Both the position numbers and the translations under genes were made by a program. 64,000 bases of DNA, from NCBI RefSeq assembly GCF_932294415.1, contig NC_065535.1:9605282-9669281 (forward strand). Direction: 5' to 3'. A model generated the notes under the pieces. The model ran no database searches. It was not told the origin of the DNA and saw only the letters and a program-made list of their open reading frames with translations. The DNA is from Quercus robur (taxonomy: Eukaryota; Streptophyta; Magnoliopsida; Fagales; Fagaceae). Below, one piece after another: positions 56,723 through 64,000 of the stretch (positions within the stretch are counted from its first letter, which is position 1; the number at the start of each line of letters is the position of its first letter).

Positions 56723-57608
56723 TAGAATGGGTACCTAATCTCTTCCTATTTCCATAACATAATAACCAAACCTATATTAAATTATTAGTTCTAGACTAGA
56801 CATTTTCTAATGTTATTTTACATAATTTTTAGATAGTAACTAGGAATGATAACTTCATATTTCTTTTTTCTTTTAAAAAATTTAGAAAAATAGGAATCAA
56901 AATTTTTTTTTTTTTTTTTCCCTTCTTTGATCCTAATAACAAGGAAGCAAATTATGTAATTTATATTCTATTATTATGTAAATTCAAACACTTCAATGGA
57001 AAAAAAAATGTATTCCATTAATTTTGGTTTTCTTGTTTTTTCCTTAATAAAACAAGTGTCCACTCCAAATATAAACATTTGATTTAGGGGAACAATATTG
57101 TCATAAATCATCATTTGGAAAAAAAATAGGTTATTCCTCCCAATATTCAACTGAGTCATCCTTAGTCTTTGCTTTGTCACAATCACCCCAAGCCGCCCAA
57201 AAAATGAGTATATAAATGAAATAAAGAAATAAAAGATAATTTATTGGAGAGTGTTTTTGAAAACTAAACTAGCTAAAATAGAGGAGTGACTAGCTAAAAT
57301 TTTTAGGGAATCCCCCCCCCCCCCCTTTAAAAATCAAAAGCTTTAGTGTTGTATATATGATAAATCATAGTTTGCAATGTCACATTTTAGTGTTTCCAAT
57401 GGAGATGTACAATGATCAAGTCCCTCTTCCTCAATTATCAAATTATAGAAGGAAAAAAGAAGAAGAAGAAGAGAAGAGTTTTACCAAGAGAAAGAGAAAA
57501 TAATGAAAACATTATAAAGAATACTATAATTAACAATATTCTAGTACCTCTACAAATTAATAACAAACATGATATTCATTATAAAAATTTACATTACACT
57601 AAAAAAAA
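56723..57608. other. AT-rich intergenic DNA, no gene seen
   Basis: Includes a poly-T run (56901-56920) and a poly-C run (57309-57325). No gene is seen. Confidence 0.6.
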
Positions 57609-57793
57609 AAGTGCTACATTCACAACATTTTTACAACATTTTCACAACAAATCATAGGTAGTTAATTATTATTGGTTCAAATTTAAACCTAACACTAAGA
57701 TTACTTTTTTGCCCCAATAATAACAGTCAGTAACAATTTGTCATTTATAATTTATTGTAAAAATATTGTAAAAATATTATAGATATATCATTT
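57609..57793. mobile_element. MITE, family 3, copy 4
   Basis: It is the closest relative of copy 1, with AGTGCTACATTCACAACATTT, ATTACTTTTTTGCCCCAATA and a GATATATCATTTT end. Confidence 0.72.
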
Positions 57794-58696
57794 TAAAAAA
57801 AAAATTATAAAATTTTATATTTGTACTCTTAACGGTCAAGAGTTTTCTCATTTCAACGGTGTAAACTGAATCCTAGTCATTAGTCCACATACGGAGCACG
57901 CCTAATTAACCGGAAACTCAAATGGAAAAGTAAGACAAGACCAATTCTAGCTATTGTTCCATATGGGACCAAGAATTGTATAATCACATGACAAATAATA
58001 ATTAATAATAATTATTTACTCTTAACAATAAAACTTTTATGACAACCCATATTTGATGTCAGCGCACACTCTTGAATTCAATAATTGTGAGATAGAAGAT
58101 TTGAACCTTTAGATATTGTCAACACCAAAAAATATAACCAATTGAATTACAAGGCTTCTGAAATACTCTTGAATTTACTCTTACTTGTCTATTCGATTAG
58201 AGTTCAGTCAAGATATTGGGTCACGAATCATCTCTCGCCCATAAGTTACAATTCCGGGCCATTGTGTGAAACGAGTATGTACATGCACCACCATTCAAGG
58301 ATTGCATTGACAGGGATATCTTAAGCAGTCTCTAGATTTCATCTCAAAAAGCAAAGGAACAAGGACAAGAAGAAACTAAGGCCTAGTAGCAAATGTTGAC
58401 AGAAACAGGCCCAAGGGCTCAGGAACTGGGCCGGGCTCAAAAGGAAACCGATCTTTGGATATCAATATCTTCATTGAGACTTTGGCTTCTCGAGTGTTAC
58501 GATGTACTAATATTTCTTTGGCTTCTCGAGTTTCAGTTCAGTTACTCATGGTTTCTTTTATTTTTATTATTATTTTTTTCTTCCAGAATTACTCTCCATT
58601 TTACTCGTTCTTGATGAAGATTCATTTCATTAGGCTAGATGTTGAATTTAATGAATCAATAATAATCTTCTCATTCTATACCCAAGATACTCCCAG
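57794..58696. other. Intergenic DNA, no gene seen
   Basis: Short frames near 58393-58733 have no recognisable domain. Nothing else is identified. Confidence 0.5.
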
Positions 58697-60089
58697 CAGG
58701 GCCGGTCGTAGACATTTTGAAACCTTAGACTAGAACTAAAAATGGAGCATTTTTTTATACTTATATATTAATTAAATTAATATTTATTTAATATTTTTAT
58801 ATTATAATATATTTCATTTAAAATTTATTTTTCTTGCATTTTGAGATGCAAATTGACTAATTAAATTTTTGTATTCAAGTTCTTCTAACATCTCTTTTTC
58901 AATTGTATCATTTCATTATCTTGCAATTGTATCATTGTTATCTCACAATTGTATCATTTCATTATCTTCTAACTTTTTTTGGTGAATTTCTTGCTCATTT
59001 GTAATATTTTCATCTAAATTTTGTGTTATATTTTGTTTATTACTAATAACAAATTTATCCATTGATCCTTTTTGAGACTCAATTAATTTTTTTTTTCTTT
59101 TTTTTAAGTTTTTCATATCCAGATGCATATTTTCTAGTAGACATTTCTAATCAAATAATATATTTATAAAGACTAAAATAAAAAATAACTTTCAAGTGTA
59201 GAGCAAATGAGAAATAGAACATGATTTATATAAAAAGTATTGTTGTAGTTTTACCGAACAATAACAAGTTTTTAACAATCTCAACCTACATAAATAAAGA
59301 CTTATTCAATATATTACCACTAACTAAAATATATATATAAAAAACACAAGATTAAAATTTAAAAAAAATAAAAAAATTTAAGCACAGCCATAACACAAGA
59401 CTTATTGATAAGACCCACCAAAAAAACCACCAAAACAAATTGTATCTATTATCTATACCCAAAAGAGAAAAAAAAAAAAAAAAAAACCGCAGGCTTTATT
59501 AAAAAAAAAAAATTTGAAGGCCCAAACAAAGTGAAACATCCATTGGACAAATAAAATGAAGAGAAAGGCTGAACTGAAAGCCAAGCGCCCAAATATTATA
59601 CCTAATACGCACCGCACTGTATCAAAAAACTCAAAGTCCTAGAGTAGTTGAGAGAGGCGAAGACTCCGGAGAGTAGAGAATCAGAGATTCAGAGAAGGAA
59701 TGAGAGCTAGAGAGGCGGAGAAAGCTTGCAGCTTGCTTGAGCAGTTGAGGGAGGCGGAGGAAGCTTGAGAGAGGAGGAGAGCAGAGAGAAAGAAGCAGAG
59801 GGAACGGTAAAACTAAAAATTTTAGGGATTTGAGCTGTTTTATTTGTTTTGATTTGTGATTGTTTTGTGGTTAATTTCTTAGACCGGATTTGTAGTTTAT
59901 CTGGTTGATTTTTGGTTTATCTAGAGGATAATAATGTTATTTTTGAGCAATAATTTTGTTTAGAGCCAATGTTTAACTCGATTTATCAAAATTTTTGTTT
60001 TTTGGTTAAAAAGATGTTCCAGATATTTCTTTTTTTTGATACAAAATAGAATGTATATGAAACTCCCTCTGGATGTTTCTAATTCATCT

Positions 60090-60129
<40 letters not shown>

Positions 60130-60222
60130 CTCTACTACCCCTTCTTTTCTAAAATTTTGGGCCCCCTTCCACTTAGGGCCTTAGGCAACTGCCTAATTCG
60201 CCTAAGGGTAGGGCCGGCCCTG
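58697..60222 (-). mobile_element. Deleted hAT-type DNA transposon
   Basis: The left end CAGGGCCGGTC and the right end (reverse complement CAGGGCCGGCC) are short inverted repeats with the CAGGG start common in plant hAT elements. The flanking 8-mers ACTCCCAG (58689-58696) and ACACCGAG (60223-60230) agree at six of eight bases, fitting a decayed 8-bp hAT target duplication. Inside are a transposase N-terminus (58943-59144, minus) and a CT-rich 5' UTR-like region upstream of it (59640-59810). The catalytic part and dimerisation domain are absent, so it is non-autonomous. Confidence 0.68.
58943..59144 (-). pseudogene. hAT transposase N-terminal fragment (TTF-type zinc finger family)
   Basis: From ATG at 59144 the minus strand reads MSTRKYASGYEK. 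After a poly-A run that shifts the frame by one base, it continues in another frame as KKKKLIESQKGSMDKFVISN. The KYxSGxxKRKKKK...SQKGxxDKF pattern is the N-terminus of plant hAT-derived proteins with a TTF-type zinc finger. The fragment stops about 60 residues later without reaching the finger. The frame change may be natural slippage in the A-run or decay. Confidence 0.6.
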
Positions 60223-60230
60223 ACACCGAG

Positions 60231-63200
60231 ATACATTGAATAAATTAAACTTCCCATTGTTCACGTGGTTATTATAATATTATTGGAATTAATGAACTAT
60301 GTTGTTGTTGTTGAGGTGTCAAAACTCAAAACCAGTATAATATATCTCATGTCCGTTTGCGAATAGGTTATTTAGTTGAAACTGAAAACTTTTTGTTGAA
60401 AGTGTAAAAAAAAAATTAAAAAATAAGCTGAATAGTATAGTGAAACCTATGAATAGTATCAAAAAGTGTAGTGAGACTCATAAACAGTAACAAAAATAGG
60501 CTAAAATCAACAATAAGCTACAAGCCTACAACTTTAAGCACTTCCCAAATGCACACCCAATCTTGGACTGAGTTAACCATAGACTGTATATGTGCACATA
60601 TACATATTCAAATACATTTACATTTGTATGTGTGTAAAGATAAAAATAGGACACCTCAAGGAAACTATATGTATATATATGGAACTGAGCGCTTCCGTTC
60701 CTTTTCAATATTCTTGCATGGTTCGTATCAAAAAAAAAAAAAAATTCTTGCATGGTGATTGGCTGATTGCTGAATATATAGTTCAGGTCCTTCAGGTCCC
60801 CATGGTGGACTCTTTCCTCCTAATAAGAAAAAGAAGTTTGTGGATTCATGATTCCACAGCCTAAAGAAAATTTAAGAATTGCTATAAAAAGGCTTCAACG
60901 AATAGTACAGCGACAGACCCTAATGGTGTAGACTTTTGTTTTCCCTAGGAAAAAGAAATACTACGTATATGGGATTCACGGTTCCATGGCCCCAACAAAT
61001 ATACAACTGAGTCTTGAAGAATCTAAAAACATCTGCCTCAAGAACAATTAATTGGTGCCCTAGAGCTAGCGAAGATAATGACCACCTCCAACTTGGAAGG
61101 AGGGACCGCAGCCAGAGAGATACGAAAGACTCCAAAGCTCTTGGCAATGAGATTAAAGAATGGGTATCCACAGTTACTTTATAGCAAGAATAAACCTGGA
61201 TGATAAGGATTCTAGATATTACCAACTTTTACAATAGGTTCCTAGCAAAATTTCATTTCATTTTCAATAAATGATTATTATTGCATGTCCATTATTACCA
61301 CCCCCTCCCCCGTCCCCCCCGTCCCCTACCCCTCTTTTTCTTCTTTTCAACATTTTGGCAATGCAAAATTGATTTTGAGCATCATGTTCCGATCATCGTA
61401 CAAAAGAGGTCTAAACTAAAACCAATTTCAAGACTCCTTTTAAGTGTTACATGGGTTTGAGTTATAGTAAAGTTTATAGTTGTAAAAATAAGGAATCTGA
61501 GTTTAAATTTCGTTTATATCAAGATGACGCCATAAATTTAAATAAAAAATAGATTTTAGTTAGTTTTATTAGTAAAATATTTATTGTCGAATAAGAACTT
61601 GGGTTTGAATCCTATTTATATCAATAATCAATTGATGTCTTAGTCTAAAAGAAAAAAAGAAAAAATTTCTTACTAACATTTGTTCGATTGAGATAATGAC
61701 CACACGAGAAGATAAGTCCCCACTCTCCACGATCTAAGTTATTGTTGTGGCCTAAAAAGCAACACATATGACATAAGACATACAATACAAGACATGCTGA
61801 TAAAGGTAGGACATGATATATATATATGACAGGCGCACAACAACAATTAAGTATAGTAATTAATAAATGTTTGAAAAGTGACCAAAGAACAAAGCTCCTA
61901 AGTTCCAAAGAGAGAGATTGAAAACTTTACAAACCTAAAAACTTGATCAATTGTTCAAATTGTGCTACGTTGTTAAAAATCTTGCATTTTTCAAGTTGTT
62001 TTTCACGTGTGTCTCAACTCTGTCCCAACCAAATCTGAAAATAAGAAAAGAAAAGAAAAGAAAAATCTCTACACTTTGTAGACGTGTTGAGCATTTTGCT
62101 GTGTCTATGCTTCTTAGCTTTTTTCAAAAAAAGGGCTAGGGGGAGTTAGGCTTGGATTGGAGCTTACATTTATAAGTCTTCATCTATCATTTCTTTCTTC
62201 TTAATTACTTGGCCGAAAAAGAGAGGTGGAAGTGCTTGTTATAATAATTATTCAATGGAAACTAGTAGTCACACAAAAACATAAATTCCCTTCTTTTAAC
62301 AGATCTGTTTCTCATTTTTGCAGTTGCTTCATGTGTTTGATACGATTCCCTCTAGCTAGCTATGGTATATGCATGCTGACTGGTCTAAAATTAGTAACTT
62401 TTTCTCTTGATAAGATCATAAGAATCATGGGTTTCCCACTCGACAGTATCTGTAGTTGAACATTATGATCGATCAGTATCTGGTCTTTGGCCTCAGAGGA
62501 ATCTAAAAAATGACCACCAATGTGAGCCATAGGTCACTCAGCTGCAATTTGTGAAACTAGGGGCAAAGTGGGAGGAGGGAAAATGACCACAAAGCTTTTG
62601 AAATTGAATGGACAGGTATCTAGAGGGAGATAAATTCGATAATCGATATGTACCGGTACCCCTACTTGGATGATAAGGATTCTTATAATATCAGTAAGAG
62701 ATCATGTACGTCACTACGTTGAAGGATGAAAGGATCACTTTATGTAAAATTTTATACAAGTTGCACAGCAGCATGATGAGTTATCACGATATTGTGTTGT
62801 GCAAAAATGACGAACCCTTTTGATCATTTTTCAGTCTCAAAAAAATCACAATGCTGTAGCCTGTAGTCCATGGACTACCACGTGGAAACAAGAACTTTCA
62901 CACTTCAATAGGTTCCATGCTTGCTTGTGCCAAGATCCTCTTTCTTTCATGAAGCACTTGACTGCGTGTGTGTGAATCCAAACATGCTAATATCAAGGTC
63001 TAGTAAATTCATTCGGATATCATGCTTGGTTTTTTATATAACTTGCTTGCTGTGAACCTCTTGTTCCTTCGAAAATTTTTGTTGAATAAGTTCTAAACGA
63101 ATGTGATAATTAGACCAAGGCTTTTCTTTTTATCTTATCAATCAGCCTGTTGCCCCAAAAACTTTAAATTAGAATTTATACCCAACACAGTAGTACGGAG

Positions 63201-63687
63201 ACAGAACTTAAAGTTAAGGGGGTGACTTTGTTGTTGGTTGTGTGCAATAACTTTGGCCTTCAACTTTGTTGTTACTTAGTCGCTTAACTACTGGTTGTTT
63301 AAAATTTTTTAAAGGGTTAGATTGTTTGTTTTAGGTAAAATTGGTTGATTAGGCTTAATTTTTTTTTTTTTAGTTTCACTATTAGTAATTTTTGTTGTTA
63401 TACTAATTTTTTTGGGCTTATATATTTCTTTTTTAGATTTTAGACTTATAAATATTTTTTAATGGTCTTTAAAATGAGGAAAATGTTTGAACTATAATTT
63501 TTTTTACAAATTGGTGATAATGTAAGTGATGGGTCCAAATGTGAACCAATAAGAATTTGTTACTTTAACAGTTTGTAAAAATATTATAGAAAAATTTGTG
63601 ACTATAAAAATACTCTTAAAAGAATCAATGATATTTTTAAGGGGACAAAAGTGTAATTTTCTAAAATAAATTGCTAAAATTAGTATC

Positions 63688-63731
<44 letters not shown>

Positions 63732-63999
63732 TATATATATATATATATATTTTTTTTTTAATTTGGGGGATCCAACCATGGCTCCATCCATGCCAAATGT
63801 CAGCAGCTCTATATTGGACCAAATGGCTAAGTGACATGCAGAGAAAGTGTCATCCTCATCACAAGTGATACTCTTATACTCATATTTTACATTCATTTTC
63901 ATGTTTTAAATGTTGATAATTTTTTCTAGCTTTTTATAGCGTAAACATTCTCGTATTAATTGTGAGAATATATATGTAAAATAATAGATGTAAACGAGT
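60231..63999. other. Intergenic DNA to the window end, no gene recognised
   Basis: Short frames on both strands show no known domain. 60350-60545 looks like a decayed MITE (GTTTGCGAATAGG and CCCAAATGCACAC ends). 60920-61225 and 62630-62690 share TGGATGATAAGGATTCT, a small unexplained repeat. A decayed MITE of family 2 lies near 63515-63620. SINE-like debris with AATTGATGTCTTAG is near 61628. Confidence 0.5.
63694..63752. repeat. (TAA)n followed by (TA)n microsatellite
   Basis: About twelve TAA/ATA triplets followed by about ten AT units and a poly-T run. Confidence 0.93.
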
Positions 64000-64000
64000 C

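Overview
This is a stretch of a eudicot nuclear genome, probably a woody plant. The evidence is AT-rich intergenic DNA, intron-bearing genes with plant-type splice sites, Ty1/copia and Ty3/gypsy-type LTR fossils, many MITEs, tRNA-derived SINEs, and proteins that match plant families (LRR receptor-like kinase, DUF761 protein, EBP2, mitochondrial bL27). A Fagales/oak-like source is only a guess from the style of the short repeats.

Layout. 1-4324: a broken copia fossil, cut by the left window edge. 4.3-21.3 kb: a minus-strand cluster of three related small secreted-peptide genes resembling IDA/IDL (INFLORESCENCE DEFICIENT IN ABSCISSION-like) precursors. Copy C (8536-8844) is intact and carries two peptide motifs. 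Copies A (4383-5125) and B (13757-20458) carry extra tandem 75-bp units, each coding a PPSGPSK-type core (5 units in A, 7 in B), and look like pseudogenes. A and B belong to a duplicated segment of about 1.6 kb. B is split by a 5.8-kb LTR element (14404-20199) with a 5-bp target duplication. 21.3-27.7 kb: MITE-rich, gene-poor DNA. 27.8-29.4 kb: a broken, intron-containing copy of the mitochondrial ribosomal protein bL27 gene; its promoter and leader also occur, without the coding part, at 7.26-8.13 kb. 30.0-31.05 kb: a SINE with target duplications, then a DUF761 gene. 32.1-34.2 kb: a Stowaway-like MITE and a solo LTR. 35.8-37.8 kb: the nucleolar EBP2 gene with a 5'-UTR intron and telo-box/TGGGCC promoter elements. 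37.9-40.7 kb: a second solo LTR whose left edge is covered by a tandem duplication. 42.1-46.9 kb: a four-exon LRR receptor-like kinase of the At2g16250 type with an atypical kinase domain. 47-64 kb: no convincing host gene; tandem duplications, MITEs, a foldback element carrying snRNA-type promoter motifs, and a deleted hAT transposon.

The intact host genes do unrelated jobs: peptide signalling (C), ribosome biogenesis (EBP2), a small membrane protein (DUF761) and surface receptor signalling (LRR-RLK). The most unusual feature is the peptide cluster: one precursor type has multiplied its putative signal core inside the gene, then been duplicated and partly destroyed. Coordinates and translations were read by eye. 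Family names rest on recognised motifs, not database searches.
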